NCBI GenBank assembly: GCA_035910535.1
Contig: JAMHXF010000093.1
Coordinates: 179,986 to 243,985 of the forward strand
Direction of reading: 5' to 3'
DNA from: Archangium_A sp035910535
GTDB lineage: Bacteria; Myxococcota; Myxococcia; Myxococcales; Myxococcaceae
DNA: 64,000 nt
The notes under the pieces are model-generated. The model searched no databases, had not been told where the DNA came from, and saw nothing but the letters and a program-made list of their open reading frames with translations. Shown here piece after piece: positions 40,409-48,913 of the stretch (position 1 is its first letter; every line of letters begins with the position of its first letter). The translations under genes and the position numbers were made by a program.

Positions 40409-40933
40409 GTGCGCATCGCGATTTCGGGTTCACACCGCGTTGGGAAGTCGACGTTGGTTGAGGCGCTCTCGGACGCGTTGCCGAAGTACGAGGCCGTCGA
40501 CGAGCCGTACCATCTGCTCGAAGAAGACGGCTACGAGAGCGCGACGCCGCCGACGCTTGAAGACTTCGAAGCGCAGTTGGAGCGCTCGCTCGAGTCGCTC
40601 GCTGATGATCAGCACGACGTCATCTTCGACCGCTGCCCGGCAGACCTCGTCGCGTACCTGCTGTCACACGAAGACGCGGGCTCGTTCGACGTCGACGAGT
40701 GGGTCGAGCGCGTTCGTGACGCGATGCAGACGTTGGACCTCGTGGTCTTCATTCCCATCGAAGCGCGCGTGGAGGCTCGTCCTGACGACTTGCGCGACGA
40801 GGTCGACGTGAGGCTCCGTGAACTTCTGGTCGACGATGCGCTGGGCTTCGGCATCGAAGTGCTCGTCGTCGAAGGCGACGTGTCGACGCGCATCAAGCAG
40901 GTGCTCTCGCGAGTGAAGGGCGCGCGCGCCTGA
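40409..40933 (+). CDS. P-loop ATPase / kinase-like protein
   Basis: A 174-residue soluble protein with a Walker A motif right after the first strand (IAISGSHRVGKST, residues 3-15), a DEPYHLLEEDGYES segment, and a DVIFDRCPAD motif near residue 75 that resembles the Walker B/lid region of small nucleotide or AAA_28-type kinases. The C-terminal part is acidic and helical, ending VLSRVKGARA. The start is a GTG at 40409. Substrate unknown; an NTP-dependent kinase acting on a small molecule is the most likely class. It stands alone, divergent from the peptidase gene and convergent with the carotenoid fusion gene (9 bases between stops). Confidence 0.82.
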   Translation: MRIAISGSHRVGKSTLVEALSDALPKYEAVDEPYHLLEEDGYESATPPTLEDFEAQLERSLESLADDQHDVIFDRCPADLVAYLLSHEDAGSFDVDEWVERVRDAMQTLDLVVFIPIEARVEARPDDLRDEVDVRLRELLVDDALGFGIEVLVVEGDVSTRIKQVLSRVKGARA

Positions 40934-40942
40934 GTCGTGGCT

Positions 40943-43045
40943 TCAGCCGCGTGAGAGCAGCCCGCGCGGAGGCACAGACCACACCGGGAACGTGCGCACG
41001 CCGGCCTTCCTGCACAGCACGTTCGCCGCCAGCACGCCCGACGTGTGCGCGCCCTCCATCAACATCGAAGGAAACGGCAACCCGACCCAGTCACCCGCGA
41101 GCACCAGGCCCGGCGTCGTCGTCTCAACCGACGGGCGGTGCTTCGCGAGCCCGAGGTGAAACGCCGTGAAGTCGTCACGCAGCTGCAGGTGCCGCGAGGT
41201 GATGGTCGACGCGTCGAAGTGCGGCACGTACTTCTTGAACTCTGCTTCGAGCACCGCGGTGACGTCGGCGTCACGCAGGTCGTCCGGCAGCGCGTAGCTG
41301 TGCAGCTCCAGCACCTCGTCACTCACGGGGCAGAACGCGTCCAACGCGCGCACGCGCTCCGTCGCGACGAAGGCCGGCAGCTTCTCGCCACCCAGCGGCT
41401 TGCTGAGCCACAGTCGCAGCACCGCGTAGCGCTGGCCCGCCGTCAGCGCGTCGAAGCGCCCGGGCAACAGCTGCTTCGCCGCCGTCACGTTCGCCGCGAG
41501 CACCACGTTGTCGAAGGCTTCACCGTCGACTGAGAACCCACCGTCTACCGACAGCGATTTCACCGCAGCGCCGAGCCGAATCGTGACGCCCTGCGACCGC
41601 AGCCGCGCCGCCAGCGGGCCCATCACGGCTTCTTCCACCGGCGAAGTCAGCCGGTCGAACGCGAGCCCGTGGTCGTGGCTCAGGTAATAAAAATGAAAGC
41701 TCTTCACCAACTCCGCCATCGACAGGCGGTCTTCATGCGCGAAGAACGCGCGCGCGAACGCCGTGAAGATGACCATCAGCGACTTCGGGATCCGCGCCTT
41801 CTTCGCGTACTCCGCGAAGCTGACCTCATCGAGCTGGGCCGGAATCTTCGTCGCGTCCCACTCGAGGAACTTCTGCAGCGCCTGACCGGTCGTCGGGTTC
41901 GCCACGTCGGCCATGCGGAAGAGGCCCTTGCCGTACAGACCAATCAAATTGAGCAGCGGCGTCGTCTCGACCTCTTGAAACGAGTACCGCCGCCCGTCGG
42001 CCCCGAGGACGAGGTAGTCCTCCACCGGCACCAGCGCCTTCGAGAGCCCCGTCTCGGCGAGCCAGTGGTTGAAGTTGTAGTAGTGCCGAAAGAACGCATG
42101 AAAGCCGTGCTCGATGTCGCGCGTCTGCCCGTCGACCTCTTCGCGCCACGACGACAGCTTGCCGCCCAGGTATTCGTTGCGTTCGAAGACAGTTACCTTG
42201 AAGCCGCGGCGTGACAGTAATTCGGCTGCGGTCAGGCCAGATAATCCACCGCCAATGACTGCAACTGTTTGTGTTGTGGTTAGTTTCTCGGGGGTCGAGC
42301 CGTCCGGCACTTCGACGGCGTGGCGATACCCACCGAAGCGCTTCTCGACGAGCCACGTGGCCCACGACGGCGCGAACCTGCGCGCGCGCCCCGACTGGTA
42401 GCGAATGGCGGCCAACATCGCGAGCGCGATGCCGAACCCATAGTCCTCGATGGGAATGGTGATGACGCGAAACGGCACCTGGTACTGCTCGTCGTAGAGC
42501 ACGACGGGCCGCCCCGTGAGGTAGCCGTTGAAAATCGTCGTCAGCGCCGCGACGGTGACGAGGAACCCCCAGCCTTTTTTCATCGCATACACGCGCGTGC
42601 CCGAGAGCAGGTCGACCACCACCGACAGGCTCACCGACCACAACGAGAACGCCGTGTACTCACGCCCCGTCGACCACGCCGTCGCGCCGAGCACCGCCGT
42701 CAGCACCAGCAACAGCGGGCCCGCAAACTTCAACCCGTCCACCGGGCGCTCACGCTTCGCGTCGAACGCGAGCTCCCACGTGATGAGGCACGCCATCGGC
42801 ACGACGAGGAAGAAGAGGTACTCCTCGAGCGGCAAGCCGAAGAACCGCACCGGCAGCACGTGCGCTTCGTTGAACCACCAATGCCGCCCGACGACGAGCG
42901 CGTCCCACACCACGAAGGGAATCGAGGCGGTCACCGTGGCGCGCAGCGCAGGCTTGAGCCCACCTTTGAACCACTCGGGCTTGAAGAGGCCGATGAGCAC
43001 CAGCGGCGCCAGCATCACGAGGTCGACCAGCAGGTACTCGAACAT
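40943..43045 (-). CDS. Fused lycopene cyclase (CarR/CrtYc-Yd type) and CrtU-like carotenoid oxidoreductase
   Basis: A 700-residue fusion. Residues 1-235 are a polytopic lycopene cyclase module of the heterodimeric type in tandem, with the two diagnostic acidic motifs PLEEYLFFLVVP (72-83) and PIEDYGFGIA (198-207). A basic linker leads to a flavoprotein from residue 260: dinucleotide fold VAVIGGGLSGLTAAE, ERNEYLGGK, DIEHGFHAFFRHYYN, AFFAHEDRLSMAELV, FHFYYLSHDHGL, and a C-terminal LAGDWVGLPFPSMLMEGA. The GFHAFFRxYYN and FHFYxL segments resemble CrtU-type carotene desaturase/methyltransferases more than ordinary phytoene desaturases. If both halves work, lycopene would be cyclised and the rings then modified, perhaps aromatised, in one protein. 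The alternative is a desaturase of other specificity. No other carotenoid genes are in the window. Confidence 0.85.
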   Translation of the reverse strand: MFEYLLVDLVMLAPLVLIGLFKPEWFKGGLKPALRATVTASIPFVVWDALVVGRHWWFNEAHVLPVRFFGLPLEEYLFFLVVPMACLITWELAFDAKRERPVDGLKFAGPLLLVLTAVLGATAWSTGREYTAFSLWSVSLSVVVDLLSGTRVYAMKKGWGFLVTVAALTTIFNGYLTGRPVVLYDEQYQVPFRVITIPIEDYGFGIALAMLAAIRYQSGRARRFAPSWATWLVEKRFGGYRHAVEVPDGSTPEKLTTTQTVAVIGGGLSGLTAAELLSRRGFKVTVFERNEYLGGKLSSWREEVDGQTRDIEHGFHAFFRHYYNFNHWLAETGLSKALVPVEDYLVLGADGRRYSFQEVETTPLLNLIGLYGKGLFRMADVANPTTGQALQKFLEWDATKIPAQLDEVSFAEYAKKARIPKSLMVIFTAFARAFFAHEDRLSMAELVKSFHFYYLSHDHGLAFDRLTSPVEEAVMGPLAARLRSQGVTIRLGAAVKSLSVDGGFSVDGEAFDNVVLAANVTAAKQLLPGRFDALTAGQRYAVLRLWLSKPLGGEKLPAFVATERVRALDAFCPVSDEVLELHSYALPDDLRDADVTAVLEAEFKKYVPHFDASTITSRHLQLRDDFTAFHLGLAKHRPSVETTTPGLVLAGDWVGLPFPSMLMEGAHTSGVLAANVLCRKAGVRTFPVWSVPPRGLLSRG

Positions 43046-43232
43046 AGGCCGACGCCTTACACCTCAGCTCCGCGCGTGTTTCGCTTCGAATCACGCGCGA
43101 TGACGGAAAGTCGCCCTGTGCCAACGGCAAGCGTCGAGATTGCGGCGCTCTCGGCCGCGCACGTGGCTGTGGCTCGGCGTTGTCGCCGTGCAAGACGTGT
43201 TCGCGCCGAGAGTTCGGGAGATGCGCAGTGAA

Positions 43233-44993
43233 CTACGGCCGTGCCGTGCGTTGCGCCTCGTCGCGCGTCGTCGGCAACGGCAACCCTGACGCGGTCAGCA
43301 TCGCGTTGCGCAGCTCGTGCATCGTGACGTTCAGCGGGTCGCTCTCGAGCGCGCGTTGCACCTGCTCGATGGCGTCACTCAACGAGCTCTTCACCAGCTG
43401 CGCGCGGCTTTCTTCGAGCAGCTGCTTGCCGCGCAGCTCCGCGAGCGGGTTCTGGCGCAACCACTCGGCGCGCTGCATCTTCACGCGCTCGACGGGCAGC
43501 CCGGCGGCCATGCACGCCGCCACGCCACGCCAGTTCGCGCGATCTGCGTCCCACAGCGCGCGTTGGTCGACGTCACACAACAGCTCCGTGCACTGAATGA
43601 CACGCACGCGGGCCGCGTTGAGCTCCTTCGAGCGCTGCTCGGAGATCTGCCGCGTGGTGAACCCGCCCAGCTCGGCGAGCAACCGACTCGAGGTCTCGCG
43701 CACCGTCGTCACGTCGGCCGAGGGCGCGAGCCCCAGCACGCAGTACGCGTCGCCCCACAGCCTCGCGCGCAGGCGCTCGAGAAACTCCTCAGCGACGATT
43801 TCGTCAGGGTGCGCCGCGCCGTCGAGCAGCACGCGCTGTCGCGGGCTCAGGTCGAAGAACTCCACGAAGAGCCCCTGCGCGTGACGCCACTGCACCGCGT
43901 CTTCTGCCGACACGCGCCGCACCACGCGCGCGCGCACCGCCCCGGCTTCACCGATGAGCATCTCCACGTCGGACAACATCGGCGCGTCGGCCGTCGTCTC
44001 GACGAAGCAGCCCACCGACGTCTCGTGCGCGCTCCACACCTGGTGGCGCTGCGTGCCGATGACCAGCATCGCCTCACGTCGCCGCTTCTTCGGCGCGATG
44101 GGCGACGCCACCGGCAGCGGCGTCGCGCGGCTCGGGCCGTACGAGCTCACCGCGTTCTGCAGCGCTTCCGCGAACGCCAGCGCGCTCTGAAAACGCTCTG
44201 CCGGGTGCTTGGCCAGCGCCTTGAGCACCGCCACCGAGACCGCTACAGGCACCGACGGGCGGTGTGACGTCGGCGAGTCGGGCAGTTCTTCGAGGTGCGC
44301 CATCAACACCGCGGCGATGTTGTGTCGCCAGAACGGTGCGCGGCCCACCAGCAGCTCCCAGGCGATGGCGCCCAGCGCGTACACGTCGGCGCGACCGTCG
44401 ACCTCGGCGCCTGAAATCTGCTCCGGCGACATGTAGTCGGGCGTGCCCAACACCGCGCCCGTCGCCGTCTGCCGCGTCAACGAGGCGTCGCGAACCTTGG
44501 CGATGCCGAAGTCGACGACCTTCACGAAGTCTTCGCGGCCCAGCTTCAGCAACATCACGTTCGCGGGCTTCAGGTCGCGGTGCACCACGCCGCGCTCATG
44601 CGCGCGCTCGAGCGCCGAGGCGATCTGCGTGACCACCTGCGCCACGCGCCAGAGCGGAAAGTCTTCGGTCGCCAGTTCTGACTCGAGCGTGCGCCCCTCG
44701 AGGAACTCCATGACGAACCACGGCTGCCCCGAAGGCAACGCGCCGACGTCGAACACCGACACCACGTTGGGGTGCGCGAGCCCGCTGGCCGCCAGCGCTT
44801 CACCTTGAAAGCGCGACATCGCCGCGTCGTCCGTCACCAGGTGCGCGTGCAGAAATTTCGCAGCGGCGCGGCTGCGCAGCTTGAGGTGCTCGACCAGGTA
44901 CACGGCCCCCATGGTCCCGGCGCCCAGAAATCGCACCACCCGCCACGGCCCGATGACCGTTCCCAACAACTCCCCCGAAGCGCTACCAGCCAT
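43233..44993 (-). CDS. Ser/Thr protein kinase with PilZ-like and DnaJ-like C-terminal regions
   Basis: A 586-residue soluble Hanks-type kinase. Kinase features are the Gly loop LGAGTMGAVY (residues 23-32), catalytic Lys46, HRDLKPAN with Asp140, DFGIAK at 161-166, and GTPDYMSPEQ in the activation segment. After a Pro/Arg linker, residues 300-400 form a beta-rich domain that resembles PilZ (RRREAMLVIG; GLFVEFFDLS). Residues 412-490 look like a J-domain-derived fold (DAYCVLGLAPSADVTTV, DQRALWDADR). The last 90 residues are helical. This combination is seen in myxobacterial kinases. No transmembrane segment is visible. Inputs and targets are unknown. Confidence 0.9.
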   Translation of the reverse strand: MAGSASGELLGTVIGPWRVVRFLGAGTMGAVYLVEHLKLRSRAAAKFLHAHLVTDDAAMSRFQGEALAASGLAHPNVVSVFDVGALPSGQPWFVMEFLEGRTLESELATEDFPLWRVAQVVTQIASALERAHERGVVHRDLKPANVMLLKLGREDFVKVVDFGIAKVRDASLTRQTATGAVLGTPDYMSPEQISGAEVDGRADVYALGAIAWELLVGRAPFWRHNIAAVLMAHLEELPDSPTSHRPSVPVAVSVAVLKALAKHPAERFQSALAFAEALQNAVSSYGPSRATPLPVASPIAPKKRRREAMLVIGTQRHQVWSAHETSVGCFVETTADAPMLSDVEMLIGEAGAVRARVVRRVSAEDAVQWRHAQGLFVEFFDLSPRQRVLLDGAAHPDEIVAEEFLERLRARLWGDAYCVLGLAPSADVTTVRETSSRLLAELGGFTTRQISEQRSKELNAARVRVIQCTELLCDVDQRALWDADRANWRGVAACMAAGLPVERVKMQRAEWLRQNPLAELRGKQLLEESRAQLVKSSLSDAIEQVQRALESDPLNVTMHELRNAMLTASGLPLPTTRDEAQRTARP

Positions 44994-45198
44994 ACGTCGT
45001 CAACCTCTCGTGGTGATTGGTGCACCCACTAAGCATGAACCGCACCAGCCGCCATGCGCTCGGAACGCGGCGTCGAGCGCGTGTCGCAGTTTGAGAATTC
45101 GTTGCATTTTTCATCGGGCGTTCGTGCAGGCCTGACGTGACGAGCCTGCGCGAAGAGGTCGTCACCGTCGGTGGCGAGAGCCACTAAGAAGCCGCGCC

Positions 45199-46983
45199 AT
45201 GTCCTTCATCCACGACGCCGTCATCTTCCTGGTGGCGGCCGTCATCGGTGTGGCCGTCTTCAAGCGGTTCGGGCTGGGGGCGGTGCTGGGCTACCTCGTC
45301 GCCGGCGTCGTCATCGGGCCGTCGGGGCTCAAGCTCGTCAGCAACGTCGAGTCGGTGATGAGCGCCTCGGAGCTGGGCGTGGTGCTGCTGCTCTTCGTCA
45401 TCGGGCTCGAGCTGCAACCGCAGCGCTTGTGGACGATGCGCGGCAACGTGTTCGGCATCGGCTCACTGCAGGTCGGCGTGACGACGCTGCTCTTCTTCAT
45501 CGTCGGCGTCTTGATGGGCCTGCCGCCGCTGACGGCCTTCGTGCTGGGCTTCTCGTTCTCGCTGTCGTCGACGGCGCTCGCGGTGCAGGCGCTGGCAGAG
45601 CGCAATCAGCTCACCTCGCAGCACGGGCGCATCGCGTTCGGCGTGCTGCTGTTTCAAGACGTCGCCGCGATTCCGTTTCTGGCCGTGGTGCCGATGCTGG
45701 CGGGCACCGGCGGCGGCGTGTCGTTGCTGGGCGTGCTCAAGGTGCTGGCGACCTTTGCGGTCATGGTCTTCGCGAGCCGCTTCGTGCTGCGGCCTGCGCT
45801 CAAGGCCATCGCCGGGCTGCACGTGCCGGAGCTCTTCACCGCGAGCGCGTTGTTGGTGGTCGTCGGCACCGCGCTGTTGATGGAGGCCATCGGGCTGTCG
45901 GCCACGCTCGGCGCGTTCCTCGCGGGCGTGCTGCTGGCCGACTCCGAGTATCGCCACGAGCTCGAGGCCGACATCGCGCCGTTCAAGGGCCTGCTGCTGG
46001 GGCTCTTCTTCATGGCCGTGGGCATGTCGGTGAACCTGTCGCTCGCCGCGCAGAAGCCGCTGCAGGTGCTGGGCCTGGTGGTGGGCCTGGTGGCGCTCAA
46101 GGCGCTGGTGCTGTTCGGCATCGGCTGGTGGAAGACGAGAGACCGCGTGTCGGCCATTCGCCTCGCCATTTCGATTTCGCAGGGCGGCGAGTTCGCCTTC
46201 GTGGTGGTGAACCTCGCCACGGCCACGCACCTCATCTGGACGGAGCTCGAGCAGCTGGTGGTCTTCATCGTCGGGGCGTCGCTGGCCACCACGCCGATTC
46301 TCTTCGCGCTGTTCGAGCGCTTCGTCGCGCCGCGCCTGGCGCCGAAGAAAGAGCGCGCCTTCGACACGCTCGAGCTCAACGACGACCCGCCGGTGGTCAT
46401 CGCCGGCTTCGGGCGCGTGGGGCAGGTGGTGGGTCGCGTGTTGTCGGCCCGCAAGATTCCCTTCGTCGCGTTGGACGCCAGCCCCGACCACGTCGACTTC
46501 GTTCGGCGCTTCGGCAACAAGGTCTTCTACGGCGACGCGTCTCGCCTCGAGATGCTGGAGGCCGCCGGCGCTTCGAAGGCCCGCGTCTTCGTGCTCGCCA
46601 TCGACGACGTGGCGGCCTCCATCGCGACTGCGCACACCGTGCAGAAGCACTTCCCGAACCTGCGCATCATCGCGCGCGCCCGAAATCGCCAGCACGCGTA
46701 CGAGCTCAAGGCCATGGGCATCAACGAGCTGTTCCGCGAGACGTTCGTCACCAGCGTCGAAATGACGCGCGCGGTGCTGGTGCAGCTCGGCATGCCGTGG
46801 AGCGAGGCGCACCGGACGATGGAGATCTTCCGCGACCTCGACGAGCGGCTGTTGGAAGAGACGTTCGAACTGCGCGGCGACCTGCAGTTGCTGCAGCAGA
46901 AGGCGAACAGCGGCCGCACCGAGCTCGAGCGGCTCTTCGAGGCTGACTCGGCGGCGCTCTCGTCTGACAAACCGCCGGCGTGA
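45199..46983 (+). CDS. CPA2-family (Kef-type) cation/proton antiporter with RCK domain
   Basis: A 594-residue inner-membrane antiporter of the monovalent cation:proton antiporter-2 family. About 12 hydrophobic spans fill residues 1-385, with LLFVIGLELQP and FSLSSTALAVQ near the N-terminal half and GLLLGLFFMAVGMSVNL and ISQGGEFAFVV further on, as in KefB/KefC and related K+ or Na+ exchangers. A TrkA-N/RCK nucleotide-binding domain begins near residue 399 (VVIAGFGRVGQVVGR) and ends with VLAIDDVAASIATAH. A short helical tail follows. It would exchange K+ or Na+ for H+ under nucleotide control. Divergent from the kinase gene with about 205 bases between starts. Confidence 0.93.
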   Translation: MSFIHDAVIFLVAAVIGVAVFKRFGLGAVLGYLVAGVVIGPSGLKLVSNVESVMSASELGVVLLLFVIGLELQPQRLWTMRGNVFGIGSLQVGVTTLLFFIVGVLMGLPPLTAFVLGFSFSLSSTALAVQALAERNQLTSQHGRIAFGVLLFQDVAAIPFLAVVPMLAGTGGGVSLLGVLKVLATFAVMVFASRFVLRPALKAIAGLHVPELFTASALLVVVGTALLMEAIGLSATLGAFLAGVLLADSEYRHELEADIAPFKGLLLGLFFMAVGMSVNLSLAAQKPLQVLGLVVGLVALKALVLFGIGWWKTRDRVSAIRLAISISQGGEFAFVVVNLATATHLIWTELEQLVVFIVGASLATTPILFALFERFVAPRLAPKKERAFDTLELNDDPPVVIAGFGRVGQVVGRVLSARKIPFVALDASPDHVDFVRRFGNKVFYGDASRLEMLEAAGASKARVFVLAIDDVAASIATAHTVQKHFPNLRIIARARNRQHAYELKAMGINELFRETFVTSVEMTRAVLVQLGMPWSEAHRTMEIFRDLDERLLEETFELRGDLQLLQQKANSGRTELERLFEADSAALSSDKPPA

Positions 46984-47060
46984 CGTTGCAGAAGAACGTG
47001 CACTCGGCCTAAGGCTGCAGCGTCCTTCCTTCGGGCCCGAGCCGAGCCCACACGACCCTC

Positions 47061-48530
47061 ATGAAAACAAATTCCCAGTTGGTCGCGGCAGCGTTCGCTG
47101 CTGCGGTGGTGTTTCTCATTCCTGTCTCGAGCTGTGGCCCTGCCAAACCGCCGTGCACCAGCGGCACGTGTTTCGGGTGCTGTGACGCGGAGGGTGAATG
47201 TCAGAGCGGCAGCAGCAACGCCGCCTGCGGCTCCAACGCGGTGGCCTGCAATGCCTGTCAGTTCGGCACGACGTGCTCGTTCGGCACGTGCCTCGGCGGC
47301 AACAACCAGGGCGGCGGCACGGCGACGGGTGGTGGCACGGCGACGGGCGGCGGCGTGAGTGACGGCGGTACGGGCGGCGGCGGTGGCTCGAACTGTGACG
47401 GCTGCATGGACGGCGCGACGTGCGTGACGCAGGCGCAGGTCGACAACTTTGCGTGTGGGCGGTTGGGCGCTCCGTGTGTTGACTGCGCGGCGACCGGCGC
47501 GACTTGCAACGCCGGGTTGTGCGTCTCTTCAAACACTGGCGGCGGCGGTGGCTCATGCGATGGCTGCCGACTTTCGAGTGGCACGTGCGTGCCGCTGGAG
47601 GTGACCTCGTCGACGACCTGCGGCCGCAACGGCGCGACGTGCACGGCTTGTCAGCCGAACAACCTCTGTACGCAGGGCGTTTGCACGCCGGTGGGCGGTG
47701 GCGGAGGTTCGACCGGCGGTGGCGGCGGCTCGGCAACGGGCGGTGGCTCGGCAACGGGCGGTGGCTCGGCAACAGGCGGTGGCTCGGCAACAGGCGGTGG
47801 CTCGGCAACGGGCGGTGGCTCGGCAACAGGCGGTGGTTCGGCAACGGGCGGTGGCAGCGGCTCGTGCGCTGCGACGATGCCGTTGAGCTTCACCGGCAAC
47901 AACGCGTCGGTTTCATCGACCACGGTCGGCGCTGGCTCCGACGTGACCTTCGCGTGCGGTCTCGGCGGCGCTGACGTCGTCTATTCATTCACCACCAGCT
48001 CGGTGCAGTTCGTGACGGCCTCCGTGAATGACGCCAGCAACTTCGCGGGCATCGCCGTGGTTCCGCTCGGTGCGTGCAGCACGGGCACGCACCCGTGCGC
48101 GGCGCCCGGCGACGACGTCGCGACGGTGTCTGGTCAGTTCACCGCAGGCACCTGGGGCGTCGTCGTGAAGTCGCTCACCGGTGGCGGCGGCCCGTTCGCA
48201 TTGAACGTGACGGTCGTGCCGCCGCCGACGGTGCTGACCAACGCCACGGCTCGAACGGTGAGCGGCGCCGGCGGTTCGACGACGTACTACGCCATCACCG
48301 TGCCCAGCGGCCGCACGCAGTTGGTCATCAGCATCAGCGGCGGCAGCGCGGGCGACCCTGACCTGTTCGTGAGCCGGTCGAACCTGCCGACAACAGCGTA
48401 CGAATACTCGAGCGCGATGACCGGAGCCGACACAGTCACCATCACCAACCCGATGGCGGGCACCTATTACATCGGTGTGTATGGCTACAACGTCACGTAC
48501 TCGGGCTGGGCGCTCACCGCGACGTACTGA
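47061..48530 (+). CDS. Cys-module lipoprotein with GGGSAT repeat and PPC-like domain
   Basis: A 489-residue secreted protein. The signal ends SSCGP, giving a plausible lipobox-like Cys25 although the preceding SS is not ideal. Three Cys-rich modules (CTSGTCFGCC; CDGCMDGATC; CDGCRLSSGTC) are joined by Gly/Thr/Ser linkers. A stretch of seven GGGSAT hexapeptides encoded by an 18-bp tandem repeat follows. The C-terminal 230 residues contain two beta domains; the last (TTYYAITVPSG, DPDLFVSR, AGTYYIGVYGY) fits a pre-peptidase C-terminal (PPC) domain. No catalytic domain is present, so a binding or display role is likely. Function unknown. Confidence 0.87.
   Translation: MKTNSQLVAAAFAAAVVFLIPVSSCGPAKPPCTSGTCFGCCDAEGECQSGSSNAACGSNAVACNACQFGTTCSFGTCLGGNNQGGGTATGGGTATGGGVSDGGTGGGGGSNCDGCMDGATCVTQAQVDNFACGRLGAPCVDCAATGATCNAGLCVSSNTGGGGGSCDGCRLSSGTCVPLEVTSSTTCGRNGATCTACQPNNLCTQGVCTPVGGGGGSTGGGGGSATGGGSATGGGSATGGGSATGGGSATGGGSATGGGSATGGGSGSCAATMPLSFTGNNASVSSTTVGAGSDVTFACGLGGADVVYSFTTSSVQFVTASVNDASNFAGIAVVPLGACSTGTHPCAAPGDDVATVSGQFTAGTWGVVVKSLTGGGGPFALNVTVVPPPTVLTNATARTVSGAGGSTTYYAITVPSGRTQLVISISGGSAGDPDLFVSRSNLPTTAYEYSSAMTGADTVTITNPMAGTYYIGVYGYNVTYSGWALTATY
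47727..47852 (+). repeat. 18-bp coding tandem repeat, seven copies
   Basis: The unit GGCTCGGCAACGGGCGGT recurs seven times without interruption inside the lipoprotein gene, with single-base changes (an A for G in some copies, a T for C in the last). It encodes GSATGG in frame. Length changes would lengthen or shorten the linker without frameshift. Confidence 0.9.
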
Positions 48531-48547
48531 AAGCTGAGAGCGAGACT

Positions 48548-48563
48548 GGAGCGTCCACGCTCC
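48548..48563 (+). terminator. Possible weak terminator hairpin
   Basis: GGAGCG-TCCA-CGCTCC forms a perfect 6-bp stem 18 bases past the stop of the PPC-domain lipoprotein gene. The following bases (GTCTTCG) are not T-rich, so termination would be weak or factor-dependent. Confidence 0.35.
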
Positions 48564-48676
48564 GTCTTCGCGGCGCGACTCCCGGTGAAGGACGTCGGGA
48601 GCGCGCGGTACACGGCATGGTCTTCGCTTCGCGGCTGCGCGCACGGCACTTCACGCCGCGCAGACAAGGAGGACAC

Positions 48677-48877
48677 ATGGCGGAAGAAGGGAAGACGCTG
48701 GCGGTCTTTTCCATCAAACCCGGCAAGCACGGCAGCATCTGGGTGCGCGCGGGCTACGCGGAAATCAATCGCGACGGGTCGATGAACCTGCATCTCGATG
48801 TGTTGCCGCTCGACGGGCGGCTGCACGTTCGTGAGTCGTACGAGCGCAGCGTTCGCGAGACGGCGTTGCCCCACTGA
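48677..48877 (+). CDS. Small conserved-looking protein, 66 residues
   Basis: The ATG at 48677 is preceded by a strong Shine-Dalgarno (AAGGAGG, four bases away), which is better than any other in the window and rules out the longer upstream start. The product has no signal peptide or Cys. It looks like a small beta-rich domain (LAVFSIKPGKHGSIWVRAG, then MNLHLDVLPLDGRLHVRES). I do not recognise the family. It is followed at once by a strong terminator. The good ribosome site suggests high expression. Confidence 0.82.
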   Translation: MAEEGKTLAVFSIKPGKHGSIWVRAGYAEINRDGSMNLHLDVLPLDGRLHVRESYERSVRETALPH

Positions 48878-48883
48878 AGTGCG

Positions 48884-48913
48884 CCCTCTCTCGTGAAAGA
48901 GAGAGGGTGTTTT
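48884..48913 (+). terminator. Intrinsic terminator after the 66-residue gene
   Basis: CCCTCTCTC-GTGAAA-GAGAGAGGG is a perfect 9-bp stem followed by TGTTTT, starting seven bases past the stop at 48877. The kinase-like gene on the minus strand ends at 48913, so the hairpin may serve both directions. Confidence 0.85.

Noticed and set aside
45171..46946. 591-codon frame overlapping the antiporter
   Set aside because: It runs in another frame of the antiporter gene and is an Arg/Ala/Gly-rich shadow without motifs, whereas the antiporter frame has all family signatures.
47727..47852. CRISPR-like regular repeat
   Set aside because: Units are 18 bp, directly adjacent without spacers, and encode GGGSAT in frame, so it is a coding minisatellite.
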